This document shows, one piece after another, positions 1 to 10,688 of a DNA stretch of 64,000 bases. The position numbers and the translations under genes were made by a program. Each line of letters starts with the position of its first letter. The first letter of the stretch is position 1. Source of the stretch: Pseudorhizobium tarimense (GTDB lineage Bacteria; Pseudomonadota; Alphaproteobacteria; Rhizobiales; Rhizobiaceae); the NCBI RefSeq assembly GCF_022968135.1, contig NZ_JALJRA010000005.1, forward strand, positions 124,001 through 188,000. The letters are read 5' to 3'. Below the pieces are notes generated by a model. The model was not told the DNA's origin and did no database searches. It saw nothing but the letters and a program-made list of their open reading frames with translations.

Positions 1-330
1 ATCAGCAAGTTCGGCAGCATTGATGTTTCTCGTCAACAATGCCGGCATGTTCCTTGAAGTTGGCAGAGTGCCAGGACTACTCGATCGAGAACTTCGACCG
101 GACCGTCATCAATAATATCCGCTCGTGTTTCTGATGACGAGGTTCGCTTTGCCCCACCTGCAGAAGTCATGCGGCGTCGTTCTCTCGGCAGGATCTATGC
201 TCCGGGAGGCTTGCTCAACCTATAGTGGCAACTGGCGAGCTTTTCGCGCGATAGTGATAATGCGTGTGATGCAACAAGGGCGTGAGCCACAAGAGGCGAT
301 ATTGACATCAGGTGTATACAGGTCCTAGCT
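1..330 (+). pseudogene. SDR oxidoreductase fragment, decayed
   Basis: Pieces of a short-chain dehydrogenase can be read in shifting frames. A VNNAGM motif (the NNAG signature of the family) lies near 33-50. A stretch resembling ENFDRTVINN lies near 90-117, and a following piece (TRFALPHLQKS) near 134-166. The frames do not connect, and a stop (TGA) falls right after the second piece. The N-terminal Rossmann part would lie left of the window and the C-terminal part is not recognisable, so this is an old broken copy. Nothing suggests that it makes protein. Confidence 0.6.
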
Positions 331-627
331 TCTCAAACGAAGAGAGACTTGGCGAGCGGGCATGGAGGCGCTTTGTGGACCAGGTGCGATGCTCGCGTTG
401 AGGCCGCGGTGAAGGCGCAGCTGGCTAGAGCGGCGGCTTCACCGGGAGAAGGTGCTACTTCGGGGAGCGCGACGCATTGTGTATACATTATCAGGCCGAA
501 GCCTGAAGAAGAGCTTGGTGCTGCTCAGACCCACTGGTCCGGTACACATCCATCCGCCGCCGGTGAGGAGACCGGCTGCCGCGTAGTCTGGAGGGACTGC
601 CTGGCCGAATCTAGAGGAGGAGAAGGC
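329..627 (+). other. Non-coding stretch upstream of ABC importer with two TGTATACA palindromes
   Basis: No convincing gene is present. The reading frame of the next gene stays open back to about 349, but its composition is not protein-like and a strong ribosome binding site sits only before 628. The palindrome TGTATACA occurs at 313-320 and again at 480-487, the second within a longer AT-rich context. Such palindromes are typical of GntR-family operators, so this may be the control region of the importer. That is inference; no promoter could be fixed. Confidence 0.4.
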
Positions 628-1800
628 ATGCTCAACAGAAGAAGCTTCATGTGCGCCGCAGCTGTGGTGCTGGGATGCCTGATGGCGCTTCCGGCGCAGG
701 CGCAGGAGGCGGTGAAAATCGGCCTGATCCTGCCGATGACGGGACCCTTCGCATCGACGGGTCGCCAAGTCGAGGCGGGCGTTCGCGCGTACATGGCGCT
801 CCATGGAGACGAGGTTGCCGGCAAGAAGGTGGAACTCGTCCTGCGCGACGATGCCGGCACCGCCGACCAGACCCGCCGCATTGCGCAGGAGCTGGTGGTG
901 AATGACGGAGTCAGCATGCTGATGGGCTTCGGCCTGACGCCCTTGGCGATGGCGGTGGCGCCGGTTCTCAACCAAGCAAAGATTCCCGCGATCATCACGT
1001 CCGCGACGACCTCGGCGATCATGCCGCAGTCGGAATACTATGTTCGCACCAGCATGGGCGGCCCGCAGTCGGCGCTGCCTGTGGCGACATGGGCTGTCGA
1101 GAACGACCTCAAGCGCGTCGTGACGCTGGTGACGGATTATGGTCCCGGCCACGACATCGAGAAAGGCTTCGTCGACCAGTTCAAGAAGGAAGGCGGGGAG
1201 ATCGTCGAGTCTGTCCGCGTGCCGCTGCAGAACCCCGATTTCGCGCCTTTCCTGCAGCGGGTGCGGGATGCGAAGCCGGATGCAGTCTTCGTCTTCGTTC
1301 CCTCGGGCGTCGGGTCTCTGTTCATGAAGCAGTTCGTTGAGCGCGGGCTGGCGGATGCCGGCATCAAGCTCATTGCAACCGGCGACGTCACCGACGACGA
1401 TCTCTTGAACGGGATCGGAGATGCGGCCAAGGGCTTGATCACCGGGCACTTCTATTCGGCAAATCACGACAGCCCGGAAAACAAGGCCTTCGTGGAGCAG
1501 GTGCGCAATGCCAACAACAACATGCGGCCGAACTTCATGGCGGTCGGCGGCTATGACGCCATGCATCTTGCGTATGCGGCACTGGAAAAGACCGGCGGTG
1601 ATGCCGACGGGACGAAGCTGATCGAAGCGATGAAGGGCATGGAGTGGACCAGCCCACGCGGGCCGATCATGATCGATCCGGAGACGCGGGACATCGTGCA
1701 GGACATCTATATCCGCGAGGTGAAGGAGGTCGACGGCGAGCTCTACAATGTGGAGTTCACCAAGTACGAGAAGATCGGCGACCCGAACACTGCGAAGTGA
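628..1800 (+). CDS. ABC transporter substrate-binding protein (Liv/Peripla_BP_6 family)
   Basis: A 390-residue periplasmic binding protein of the branched-chain amino acid / aromatic acid type. It has a cleavable signal peptide (residues about 1-25, ending AQAQ), then the two-lobed receptor domain starting VKIGLILPMTGPF and running nearly to the C-terminus. The ATG at 628 follows GGAGGAG at good spacing, so I chose it over the upstream open frame. It has the same length as the binding protein at 33519 and aligns with it throughout, including the block WTSPRGP and the stretch HDSPENK. That paralog sits in a protocatechuate cluster, so an aromatic or other carboxylate ligand is more likely here than leucine. 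It heads the five-gene importer 628-5204. Confidence 0.9.
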   Translation: MLNRRSFMCAAAVVLGCLMALPAQAQEAVKIGLILPMTGPFASTGRQVEAGVRAYMALHGDEVAGKKVELVLRDDAGTADQTRRIAQELVVNDGVSMLMGFGLTPLAMAVAPVLNQAKIPAIITSATTSAIMPQSEYYVRTSMGGPQSALPVATWAVENDLKRVVTLVTDYGPGHDIEKGFVDQFKKEGGEIVESVRVPLQNPDFAPFLQRVRDAKPDAVFVFVPSGVGSLFMKQFVERGLADAGIKLIATGDVTDDDLLNGIGDAAKGLITGHFYSANHDSPENKAFVEQVRNANNNMRPNFMAVGGYDAMHLAYAALEKTGGDADGTKLIEAMKGMEWTSPRGPIMIDPETRDIVQDIYIREVKEVDGELYNVEFTKYEKIGDPNTAK

Positions 1801-1810
1801 ACCGAACAAG

Positions 1811-1833
1811 GCGGCCGGTGCTTTGCCGGCCGC
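1811..1833 (+). terminator. Intercistronic stem-loop between binding protein and permease
   Basis: A perfect 8-bp inverted repeat (GCGGCCGG / CCGGCCGC) with a 7-base loop lies in the 50-base gap between the binding-protein stop and the permease start. It has no T-run, so it more likely stabilises or attenuates the message, giving more binding protein than membrane subunits, than fully terminates. The paralogous importer has a comparable stem-loop at the same place (34708-34745). Confidence 0.6.
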
Positions 1834-1850
1834 TCCACCGGTGAGGGCCT

Positions 1851-2708
1851 ATGCTGACCATCCTGTTCGACGGCATCGCCTATGGCATGCTTCTGTTCAT
1901 CCTTGCCTGCGGACTGACGATCACGCTCGGCCTGATGAACTTCATCAATCTCGCCCACGGTGCCTTTGCCATGACCGGCGGATACGTCACCGTTGTACTG
2001 ATGAACCGCTACGGCGTCTCCTTCTACTGGTGTCTGCCTGCAGCCTTTCTCGTCAGTGCGGCGCTGGGAGGCATTCTTGAGAGGACGCTCTACCGCCGGC
2101 TCTATCAGGCGAGCCACCTCGACCAAGTCCTTTTCTCCGTCGGGCTGGTCTTCATGTCGGTGGCAGCTGCGGATTACATCATGGGTGGCCAGCAGCAACT
2201 GATCCAGCTGCCGGCAGAACTCTCTGGCCGGATGGAAATCTTCGGTGCCGGGATCGGCCGCTACCGGCTCTTCACGATCATTATATGCGCGGTACTGGCC
2301 TTGGCGCTTCAGCTGATCCTATCGAAGACCCGCTTCGGCAGCAGGTTGAGGGCGGCCGTCGATGACCGACGCGTGGCCATGGGGCTCGGCATCAACGTGT
2401 CCGCGGTATTTGCGCTCACCTTCGCCTTCGGCTAGGGGCTTGCGGGTCTTGGTGGGGCCATGGGGGCAGAGATCCTTGGTCTTGATCCCAACTTCCCGCT
2501 CAAGTTCATGATCTACTTCCTGATCGTGGTAGCCGTGGGCGGTACTTCCACCGTCAGCGGCCCGTTCCTTGCTGCGTTGCTGTTGGGCGTCGCTGACGTG
2601 GCAGGAAAATACTACGTTCCGGATATCGGACCCTTCGTAATCTATGGGCTGATGGTCATCATGTTGATCCTGCGGCCTGCCGGTCTCTTTGCGCGAGGCG
2701 GTCGATGA
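1851..2708 (+). pseudogene. ABC transporter permease LivH-type, interrupted by in-frame TAG
   Basis: Inner-membrane permease of the LivH family, 286 codons. The N-terminal motif GLMNFINLAHGAFAM is typical of the family. Codon 195 is TAG (2433-2435). The same frame continues without shift through GLAGLGGAMGAEILGLDP to a normal C-terminus at 2708, aligning with the intact paralog at 34771. Translation would stop after 194 residues and lose the last membrane helices; restarting at the ATG at 2460 would give only an 82-residue fragment. The downstream genes are intact and tightly coupled (ATGA overlap at 2705), so the nonsense change may be recent or a sequencing error. I list it as a likely pseudogene. 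Confidence 0.75.
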
Positions 2709-3745
2709 GTTTGATGGCGCAAGGGGCTATCCGACCAGCGGCGGAAGATCAGGCGGAGCAGGCAAGGGCAAGGCGCCTGCTGCAAAGGCGAAGCGCCATC
2801 CGTTTCTTCGAGGTCATCATCTGGATCGCGGCGGTCGTAGCCATCTTCCTGCTGCCCTCGAAGATGCTCATCCTGACGGAGATCGCAATCCTGGCATTGT
2901 TCGCGGTTTCGCTCGACCTCGTGCTGGGCTTTGCCGGCATCGTCTCCCTTGGACATACTGCGTTCTTCGGGGTGGGCGCCTATGCGGCAGGCCTCTTCGC
3001 TCGCCATGTGGTCGCAGAGCCGGTCATCGGTCTGATCGTCGCCGGTGCCGTCGCCGGCGTGCTGGGGTTTGCGACGAGCTTCCTGATACTACGCGGGTCA
3101 GACCTGACGCGGCTGATGACGACGCTCGGCATCGCGCTCATGCTTGCGGAGATTGCCAACCAGATGGCCTGGTTGACGGGCGGGGCCGACGGGCTGAGCG
3201 GCTTCAGCCTTGACCCGATCGTCGGGCTCTTCCCCTTCGACCTCTGGGGGCGCAACGGGTACGTCTACTGCCTTGCCGTGCTTTTTATCTCGACGATGAT
3301 CGCCCGGCGCATCGCCTTCTCGCCCTTCGGGCTTTCGCTCAAGGCAATCAAGAGCAATCCGACGCGTGCTGCGCTCGTTGGTATCCCGGCACGACGGCGG
3401 CTTATCATCACCTACACCATTGCCGCGATCATGGCCGGATTTGCTGGGGCGCTGCTCACTCAGACGACCTCCTTCGTGTCGCCGGACGTCCTGGCCTTCC
3501 ACCGGTCCGCCGACGTCCTTCTGATCCTGGTGATCGGCGGGACTGGCTATCTGTATGGGGGGATCTTTGGTGCCGTGGGCTTCACGCTGCTGAAGGACTG
3601 GTTGTCGGTCGTGACGCCTCAGTACTGGATGTTCTGGATCGGACTGCTGTTGGTCGTCCTCGTGCTCGTCGGCCGGGAGCGGCTTGCGCACTGGATCGAG
3701 TACATGCCGCAGCGGCTATCCAGGCTGAGGGAGGGCGGACGATGA
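2705..3745 (+). CDS. ABC transporter permease, LivM-type
   Basis: A 346-residue inner-membrane permease of the branched-chain amino acid type. After a hydrophilic N-terminus of about 30 residues it has repeated hydrophobic segments and the family motif GFAGIVSLGHTAFFGVGAYA near residues 78-97. The C-terminal GGTGYLYGGIFGA segment is also typical. Its ATG overlaps the preceding stop by four bases, and its own stop overlaps the next start the same way, so it is translationally coupled within the importer operon. It would pair with the interrupted permease at 1851; without that partner the importer may not function. Confidence 0.9.
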   Translation: MSLMAQGAIRPAAEDQAEQARARRLLQRRSAIRFFEVIIWIAAVVAIFLLPSKMLILTEIAILALFAVSLDLVLGFAGIVSLGHTAFFGVGAYAAGLFARHVVAEPVIGLIVAGAVAGVLGFATSFLILRGSDLTRLMTTLGIALMLAEIANQMAWLTGGADGLSGFSLDPIVGLFPFDLWGRNGYVYCLAVLFISTMIARRIAFSPFGLSLKAIKSNPTRAALVGIPARRRLIITYTIAAIMAGFAGALLTQTTSFVSPDVLAFHRSADVLLILVIGGTGYLYGGIFGAVGFTLLKDWLSVVTPQYWMFWIGLLLVVLVLVGRERLAHWIEYMPQRLSRLREGGR

Positions 3746-4488
3746 CGGTTGTGTTGGAGACACGTCGCCTGCAGCGGAATTTCGGTGCCTTCATGGCGAC
3801 GAACGACGTCTCGCTGCAGATCGAACAGGGTGCGCGGCATGCGCTGATTGGCCCCAACGGTGCCGGCAAGACAACGTTCATCAATCTGTTGGCGGGCGTG
3901 CGTCCGGTCAGTTCGGGACAGATCTTTCTGGAAGGCAAGGACATCACGACGCTGCCGTCGCATGTGAGGGTCAAGAAGGGGCTGACGCGGACGTTCCAGA
4001 TCAATCAGCTTTTTGCAGATTACACCCCCCTGGAGACCGTGACGCTCGCGATGCTCGAGCGCGAGGGCGTGGGCGGCAGCCTGTGGTCCAAGGTCACTGG
4101 ACATGGCGCGCTGGTTGATGAAGCCGCTGCGCTCCTTTCCCGCTTTAGGCTTGCGGCCGTAATGGATGAGCGGACGGACAGACTGCCCTATGGAAAGCAA
4201 AGACTATTGGAGATTGCTCTTGCCTTCGCCGCAAAACCGCGCGTCCTTCTCCTGGACGAGCCCGCAGCAGGCGTCCCGGAGGACGAGCGTCATGAGGTTC
4301 TGCAGATCGTCTCGGACCTTCCATCAGGCGTGACGGTGGTGCTTATCGAGCACGACATGGATCTTGTCTTCTCCTTTGCAAGCCGCATCTCCGTGCTGGT
4401 CGCAGGAGCGATCTTTGCAGAGGGAACAGTCCAAGAGATTGCTGCCAATCCAGGCGTCAGAGCCGTTTATCTTGGAGAGGCTGCATGA
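3742..4488 (+). CDS. ABC transporter ATP-binding protein, LivG-type
   Basis: A 248-residue cytoplasmic ATPase subunit. Walker A is GPNGAGKTT near residues 37-45, the degenerate LivG signature is LPYGKQRLLEIALA, and Walker B is VLLLDEPAAGV followed by the H-loop IEHDMDLVF. These features (GKQR signature, AAGVP after Walker B) mark the LivG rather than LivF branch. It overlaps the permease before it and the ATPase after it by four bases each. Confidence 0.92.
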   Translation: MTVVLETRRLQRNFGAFMATNDVSLQIEQGARHALIGPNGAGKTTFINLLAGVRPVSSGQIFLEGKDITTLPSHVRVKKGLTRTFQINQLFADYTPLETVTLAMLEREGVGGSLWSKVTGHGALVDEAAALLSRFRLAAVMDERTDRLPYGKQRLLEIALAFAAKPRVLLLDEPAAGVPEDERHEVLQIVSDLPSGVTVVLIEHDMDLVFSFASRISVLVAGAIFAEGTVQEIAANPGVRAVYLGEAA

Positions 4489-5204
4489 CGCCGCTGCTTG
4501 GCACACACCAGCTGGTCGCAGGGTATGGCGAGGCTGCCGTGCTGGCGGGTATCGATCTGACACTGGAGAGAGGCCGCACACTCGCTCTGCTGGGGCGCAA
4601 CGGGACGGGCAAGACGACTCTGATCGACACGCTGGCCGGGCTGACGACCCATCACAGCGGCACCATCCACCTGATGGGACAGGACGTCACGCGCCTCCGC
4701 GCAGATCGCCGTGCGGCAGCTGGCATCGGTTGGGTGCCCCAGGAGCGCAACATCTTCAAGTCGCTGACGGTTGAAGAGAACCTTACGGCGATCGCCCGCC
4801 CCGGCGTCTGGACCTTGGAGCGGGCCTATTCGATGTTCCCGCGTCTCAAGGAGCGCCGGCGGAACCTCGGCAGCCACCTGTCGGGCGGCGAGCAGCAGAT
4901 GCTGGCGGCGGCCCGTGCGCTGATGGTCAATCCGAAACTGCTGCTTCTCGACGAGCCGCTGGAAGGACTGGCGCCGATCATCGTCGACGAGCTTCTGGCG
5001 GCGCTTGCGGAGATCGTCACCGGCGAGGGTATGTCTGCGATCATCATCGAGCAGAAGGCCCGAAAGGTTCTGCCGCTCGCGGATGAGGCGGTCATCCTGG
5101 ATCGGGGCGCCATTGTCTACAAAGGCTCCAGCGAGGAGCTTCTGGCGGACGATCGGGCGCTCGGGCAGCATCTTGGCGTCGAGAAGGCTTCGGCGACCGC
5201 TTGA
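4485..5204 (+). CDS. ABC transporter ATP-binding protein, LivF-type
   Basis: A 239-residue ATPase subunit, the second of the importer. Walker A is GRNGTGKTT, the signature is LSGGEQQMLAAARAL, Walker B is LLLLDEPLEGLAP, and the H-loop region reads IIIEQKA. LEGLAP after Walker B is characteristic of LivF. Start ATG 4485 overlaps the LivG stop by four bases. This is the last gene of the operon; the following 60 bases contain an FNR-like box and then a pseudogene. Confidence 0.92.
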   Translation: MTPLLGTHQLVAGYGEAAVLAGIDLTLERGRTLALLGRNGTGKTTLIDTLAGLTTHHSGTIHLMGQDVTRLRADRRAAAGIGWVPQERNIFKSLTVEENLTAIARPGVWTLERAYSMFPRLKERRRNLGSHLSGGEQQMLAAARALMVNPKLLLLDEPLEGLAPIIVDELLAALAEIVTGEGMSAIIIEQKARKVLPLADEAVILDRGAIVYKGSSEELLADDRALGQHLGVEKASATA

Positions 5205-5239
5205 GCTTACAGTACATGTGCCGCCCGCTGCACCAGAGC

Positions 5240-5253
5240 TTGACTTTGATCAA
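5240..5253 (+). promoter_or_regulatory. Candidate FNR/FixK (anaerobox) site
   Basis: The sequence TTGACTTTGATCAA matches the FNR/FixK consensus TTGAT-N4-ATCAA at nine of ten defined bases. It lies between livF and the remnant of an acetyl-CoA hydrolase/CoA-transferase gene whose original start has been lost. It could have served that gene, or another gene removed by deletion. The match is clear; function is inferred. Confidence 0.55.
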
Positions 5254-5265
5254 GGCCATCTTTGT

Positions 5266-6612
<1,347 letters not shown>

Positions 6613-6761
6613 CATCGGAACGTTGATCTGGCTGGCGATCCGGTCAGCCCGCATCTGGCAAAGCTTCAAGGCCGCTCTATCTAATGCAAGTCAAAGCCCC
6701 TGTTGCCGTACCTTGCAGTGCGACGGGTGGACGAGCCAATGCCGCCCACCGGAACCCTTTT

Positions 6762-9700
6762 ATGACGGTACCAGCGTCTGAAACTGCCTTCCTTTCTCAT
6801 GATGGCGAACTCGCCGGGCTCATCGCGCAATTCGATTGGAGTGACACCTCGCTTGGGCCGATCGTTGAATGGGCGCAAGGGACAAAGGCCGTCGTCTCTC
6901 TGATCCTGCAGTCACCCGTGCCGATCGTCACGCTTTGGAACGAAGACGGGGTGATGATCTACAACGACGCCTACTCTGTGTTTGCTGGGAGTCGGCATCC
7001 GCAGTTGCTCGGCTCGAAGGTGCGAGAAGGCTGGCCGGAGGTGGCTGACTTCAACGACAACGTTATGAAGGTCGGTCTTGCGGGCAAGACCCTGGCGTAC
7101 CTCGACCAGGAGCTGACGCTTCACCGGCGCGGCGTGCCAGAGCAGGTCTGGATGAACCTCGACTACTCTCCGATCATGGACGAAGGCGGGCGCCCTGTCG
7201 GAGTGATGGCCGTGGTCGTCGAAACGACGGGAAAGGTTCGTGCGGAGCGGCAATTGCGTGGCGAGCGCGGGCGCTTGCGCAAGATGTTCGAGCAGGCGCC
7301 GGGGTTCATGGCGATGATGCAAGGGCCGGACCATGTTTTTCAGGATGCTAACTCCGCCTATCTCGCTTTGGTCGGGCATCGGGACATACTGGGCAAGCCG
7401 ATTCGCGAGGCCTTACCGGAGATCACCAATCAAGGCTTTGTAGAGATCCTGGACCGCGTGCGTGGAACCGGCCTGCGGCACGTCGGCAGGGGAGCCAGGG
7501 TTGCGCTCGCACGCCGACCTGGTCTGCCCCCGGAAGAGCGATTCGTGGATTTCGTCTTTCAGCCGATCCTGGAGGAGGACGGGCGAACGGCGGGCATCTT
7601 CGTACAGGGCAATGACGTTACCGATCAGCGGCGTGCGGAGATCGCCCTGCGGCGGGAAACACGCCATCTGGAAGTGCTGAACAGGCTCGGCGCTGATCTT
7701 GCGGCCGAACTCGGTCTCGAAAAGGTTGTGCAGCTGACCGTCGATGCCGGTGTAGAATTGACGGGGGCAGCATTTGGCGCCTTTTTCTACAACGTCTTCG
7801 ACGAGAGCGGCGAGAGCTACATGCTCTATGCGCTGTCCGGCGTCGAACGATCTGCATTCGATGCCTTTCCGATGCCGCGCAAGACGGCGGTGTTCTCGCA
7901 GACCTTCAATGGCGAGGGGGTGATCCGATCCGGCGATATTCTGGAAGATCACAGATACGGCAAGTCGGCACCTTATCTTGGGATGCCGGAAGGCCACCTT
8001 CCCGTTCGTAGCTATCTCGCCATCCCGGTTATCTCTCGATCTGGTGCCGTGATCGGCGGGCTCTTCTTCGGCCACCCCGAGCCGAACCGTTTCGAGGAGG
8101 AGCATGAGAGGCTTCTCGTTGGCGCTGCCGGACAGGTGGCGATAGCACTGGACAACGCCCGCCTTTTCCAGGCGGCACAGAAGGAGCTAGCGGACCGCAG
8201 GCGTGCGGAAGAGGCGCTGCAGGAGCTCAATGCACGCCTTGAGCAGAAGGTCGCCGAAGAGATCGCCGAGCGGCTGAAGGCGGAGGATGCTCTGCGTCAG
8301 AGCCAGAAAATGGAGGCCCTGGGTCAGCTGACGGGCGGAGTTGCCCATGACTTCAACAATCTGCTGCAGGTCATCTCGGGCAATCTCCAGCTGCTTTCGC
8401 GTGACGTGGGCGGCAATGACAGGGCCACACGGCGGGTGGACAACGCCCTTTCGGGTGTCCAGCGGGGAAGTAAACTGGCAAGCCAGCTCCTCGCCTTCGG
8501 CCGTAGGCAGCCGCTGGAGCCGAAGGTCGTCAATGTCGCGCGCCTCGTTCATGGCCTTGAGGAATTGCTGCGGCGGACCCTTGGAGAAGACATCACGATC
8601 AAAACCAACACCTCCGCCGACCTTTGGAACGCCTGTCTCGACCCCACGCAAATCGAGAATGCGCTTCTCAACCTCGCGATCAACTCTCGAGACGCGATGG
8701 AGAATGGTGGGACGCTCACGATCGACGCCAGCAATGCCAAGCTTGACGAGGCGTATGCGAGGCAAGAGCCGGAAATCACGGCGGGATACTATGTCCTGCT
8801 CACCGTTTCCGATACCGGTTCAGGCATGCCGCCGGAGGTGTTGGCGCAGGTATTCGAACCCTTCTTCTCGACCAAGCCCGTTGGTAAGGGGACCGGCCTG
8901 GGGCTTTCCATGGTTTACGGGTTCGTCAAGCAGTCCGGCGGGCACATCAAGATCGACAGCGAAGTCGGCCGCGGGACGACGATCAGGCTGTACTTTCCCC
9001 GGGTCGAGCAAGATGAAGACATCGTGATCGATCTAGAGCACGGTCCCATCAGCGGAGGTACGGAGACGATCCTGGTTGCGGAGGACGACGAGCAGGTACG
9101 GGCGACTGTGGTGGAGATGCTCGGTGAGCTCGGCTATCGCGTCCTCAAGGCCAAGGACGCGGCCGGCGCTCTTAACGTAATCGAGAGTGGAATGCCGATC
9201 GATCTCGTTTTCACTGACGTCGTTATGCCAGGCCCGATCAAGAGTACAGAGCTCGCCAAGCAGGCGCGGCAGCGCTTTCCCGATATCGCTATCCTATTTA
9301 CATCAGGCTATACGCAGGACTCCATTGTTCATGACGGACGACTTGACCCCGACGTGGAGCTGCTTTCGAAGCCGTATTCCCGAGAGTCCCTGGCGCGGAA
9401 GGTGCGGCAGGTACTCAGCAGCCAGCAACAACGAAACCGCACTCGTGCAACCCTTGCCGCAGGCGATGTTCCTGCAATCAAGACGGAAAATCCCACCATG
9501 CCCAGCTACCGCGTTCTTCTCGTCGAGGACGATTTCCTCATCCGCATGAGCACCGCCGACATGCTGACGGATCTCGGCCATCAGGTCGAAGAAGCGGGTA
9601 ATGCCGAAGAAGCGCTGAACCTCATGCGTTCGGGAAGCTTCGATGTTCTCATGACGGATCTCGGCCTGCCTGGCGTCAGCGGCGCGGAGTTCGCGCGCAG

Positions 9701-9860
9701 TGCCCGCGAGATCTCTCCCGAGGTCGGCGTCGTTTTTGCCACCGGGCGTGATCGGATTCCCGATGATGGCGCAGTGGATGGTGCAGTGCTCCTCAAAAAG
9801 CCGTTCGCGAACGAGGAGATTGAGCGCGCGCTCAATTCTCTATCGCTCAGCAGGCGCTGA
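6762..9860 (+). CDS. Hybrid sensor histidine kinase (PAS-PAS-GAF-HisKA-HATPase-REC-REC)
   Basis: A 1032-residue cytoplasmic sensor kinase with no clear membrane segment. Two PAS-like domains (about 25-165 and 175-295) are followed by a GAF domain (about 305-465) and a coiled coil. The HisKA domain carries phospho-accepting His529 in GGVAHDFNNLL. The ATPase domain has an N-box (NLAINSRDAM), a G1 box (DTGSGMPP), an F-box (FEPFFSTK) and a G2 box (GKGTGLGLS). Receiver 1 has Asp819 (FTDVVMPG) and receiver 2 has Asp966 (MTDLGLPG). An alternative start at 6684 adds 26 residues; I prefer 6762 because the family begins there. No response regulator or output domain lies next to it, so its partner is elsewhere. 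Confidence 0.9.
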   Translation: MTVPASETAFLSHDGELAGLIAQFDWSDTSLGPIVEWAQGTKAVVSLILQSPVPIVTLWNEDGVMIYNDAYSVFAGSRHPQLLGSKVREGWPEVADFNDNVMKVGLAGKTLAYLDQELTLHRRGVPEQVWMNLDYSPIMDEGGRPVGVMAVVVETTGKVRAERQLRGERGRLRKMFEQAPGFMAMMQGPDHVFQDANSAYLALVGHRDILGKPIREALPEITNQGFVEILDRVRGTGLRHVGRGARVALARRPGLPPEERFVDFVFQPILEEDGRTAGIFVQGNDVTDQRRAEIALRRETRHLEVLNRLGADLAAELGLEKVVQLTVDAGVELTGAAFGAFFYNVFDESGESYMLYALSGVERSAFDAFPMPRKTAVFSQTFNGEGVIRSGDILEDHRYGKSAPYLGMPEGHLPVRSYLAIPVISRSGAVIGGLFFGHPEPNRFEEEHERLLVGAAGQVAIALDNARLFQAAQKELADRRRAEEALQELNARLEQKVAEEIAERLKAEDALRQSQKMEALGQLTGGVAHDFNNLLQVISGNLQLLSRDVGGNDRATRRVDNALSGVQRGSKLASQLLAFGRRQPLEPKVVNVARLVHGLEELLRRTLGEDITIKTNTSADLWNACLDPTQIENALLNLAINSRDAMENGGTLTIDASNAKLDEAYARQEPEITAGYYVLLTVSDTGSGMPPEVLAQVFEPFFSTKPVGKGTGLGLSMVYGFVKQSGGHIKIDSEVGRGTTIRLYFPRVEQDEDIVIDLEHGPISGGTETILVAEDDEQVRATVVEMLGELGYRVLKAKDAAGALNVIESGMPIDLVFTDVVMPGPIKSTELAKQARQRFPDIAILFTSGYTQDSIVHDGRLDPDVELLSKPYSRESLARKVRQVLSSQQQRNRTRATLAAGDVPAIKTENPTMPSYRVLLVEDDFLIRMSTADMLTDLGHQVEEAGNAEEALNLMRSGSFDVLMTDLGLPGVSGAEFARSAREISPEVGVVFATGRDRIPDDGAVDGAVLLKKPFANEEIERALNSLSLSRR

Positions 9861-9866
9861 TCTTCC

Positions 9867-9888
9867 GCTGTGTCGCGGCTGCGACAGC
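9867..9888. terminator. Candidate bidirectional terminator between kinase and thiD
   Basis: An imperfect inverted repeat (GCTGTGTCGC, 4-base loop, GCGACAGC) lies in the 30-base gap between two convergent genes. It has only short T-runs, so strength is uncertain. Position and symmetry fit a terminator shared by both directions. Confidence 0.45.
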
Positions 9889-9890
9889 TT

Positions 9891-10688
9891 TCACCACCAC
9901 TGGTGAAAATGATGAACAGGGCCGTGGCCACTCCCGACGGATAGCTCCCCCGACCGTTCAATGGCGGTGGCGATGAAATTCTTCGCGGACTGTACGGCGG
10001 TCAGTGGATCTGCTCCCTTGCCCAGTTCGGCAGCGATAGCGCTTGAGAGCGTGCAGCCGGTTCCATGTGTGTTCCGCGTCGTGCTCCTGCAGCCCTCCAG
10101 CCACACGAGTGACTCGTTGTCTGCGAGGACATCGGGGCTTTCGGAGCTATTGAGGTGCCCACCCTTGACCAGCACGACACGCGGACCGAGGGCCATTAGC
10201 TGCTTTGCTTGCGCCGCCATGGCCCCTCGGTCACTTGCTTCGTTTTCCCCCAAGAGCGCTGCCGCTTCAGGCAGGTTTGGCGTGATCAGGGTCGCGAGCG
10301 GAAGCAGCCTGCGGTTCAGCGCCTCAACGGCTTCCGGCGCCAGGAGCGAAGCGCCGCCCTTTGCCACCATCACGGGGTCCAGCACCACCGGTACATCCGG
10401 ATGCGCTGCGAGCGCATCGGCGACGGCTTCAGCAATCTCTGCGGTGGCAATCATGCCGATCTTGACTGCATCCACCCGAACATCATCGAAGACAGCGCTG
10501 ATCTGACTCGCGACGAAATCGGCCGGGATCAGGTGTACTCCCGTCACCCCTTGGGTGTTTTGCGCCGTCAAGGCGGTCAAGACCGCCATCCCGTAGGTGC
10601 CACGCGCAGCGAAAGCCTTGAGGTCTGCCTGAATGCCAGCGCCGCCGGAGGGATCGGAACCTGCAATGGTGAGAATATTGGCAATCAT
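9891..10688 (-). CDS. thiD: Hydroxymethylpyrimidine/phosphomethylpyrimidine kinase
   Basis: A 265-residue ribokinase-fold kinase that phosphorylates hydroxymethylpyrimidine twice to give HMP-PP for thiamine synthesis. The N-terminal motif is IAGSDPSGGAGIQADLK (residues 8-24), and the C-terminal anion-hole motif is THGTGCTLSSAIAAEL. Length is normal for the family. Its ATG overlaps the thiE stop by four bases, making it the last gene of the thiM-thiE-thiD salvage operon under the riboswitch at 12178-12262. Confidence 0.95.
   Translation of the reverse strand: MIANILTIAGSDPSGGAGIQADLKAFAARGTYGMAVLTALTAQNTQGVTGVHLIPADFVASQISAVFDDVRVDAVKIGMIATAEIAEAVADALAAHPDVPVVLDPVMVAKGGASLLAPEAVEALNRRLLPLATLITPNLPEAAALLGENEASDRGAMAAQAKQLMALGPRVVLVKGGHLNSSESPDVLADNESLVWLEGCRSTTRNTHGTGCTLSSAIAAELGKGADPLTAVQSAKNFIATAIERSGELSVGSGHGPVHHFHQWW

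Noticed and set aside
349..627. N-terminal extension of the first binding protein
   Set aside because: The frame is open, but the signal peptide starts at 628 behind a strong ribosome site; the extension has no protein-like character.
439..1809. 456-codon minus-strand frame opposite the first binding protein
   Set aside because: Antisense shadow; composition not protein-like and no ribosome site. A similar shadow lies opposite the second binding protein (33435-34694).
2433..2435. Programmed read-through of TAG or a non-standard amino acid in the LivH-type permease
   Set aside because: The paralog has an ordinary residue here, and nothing in the sequence suggests recoding. Mutation or sequencing error is simpler.
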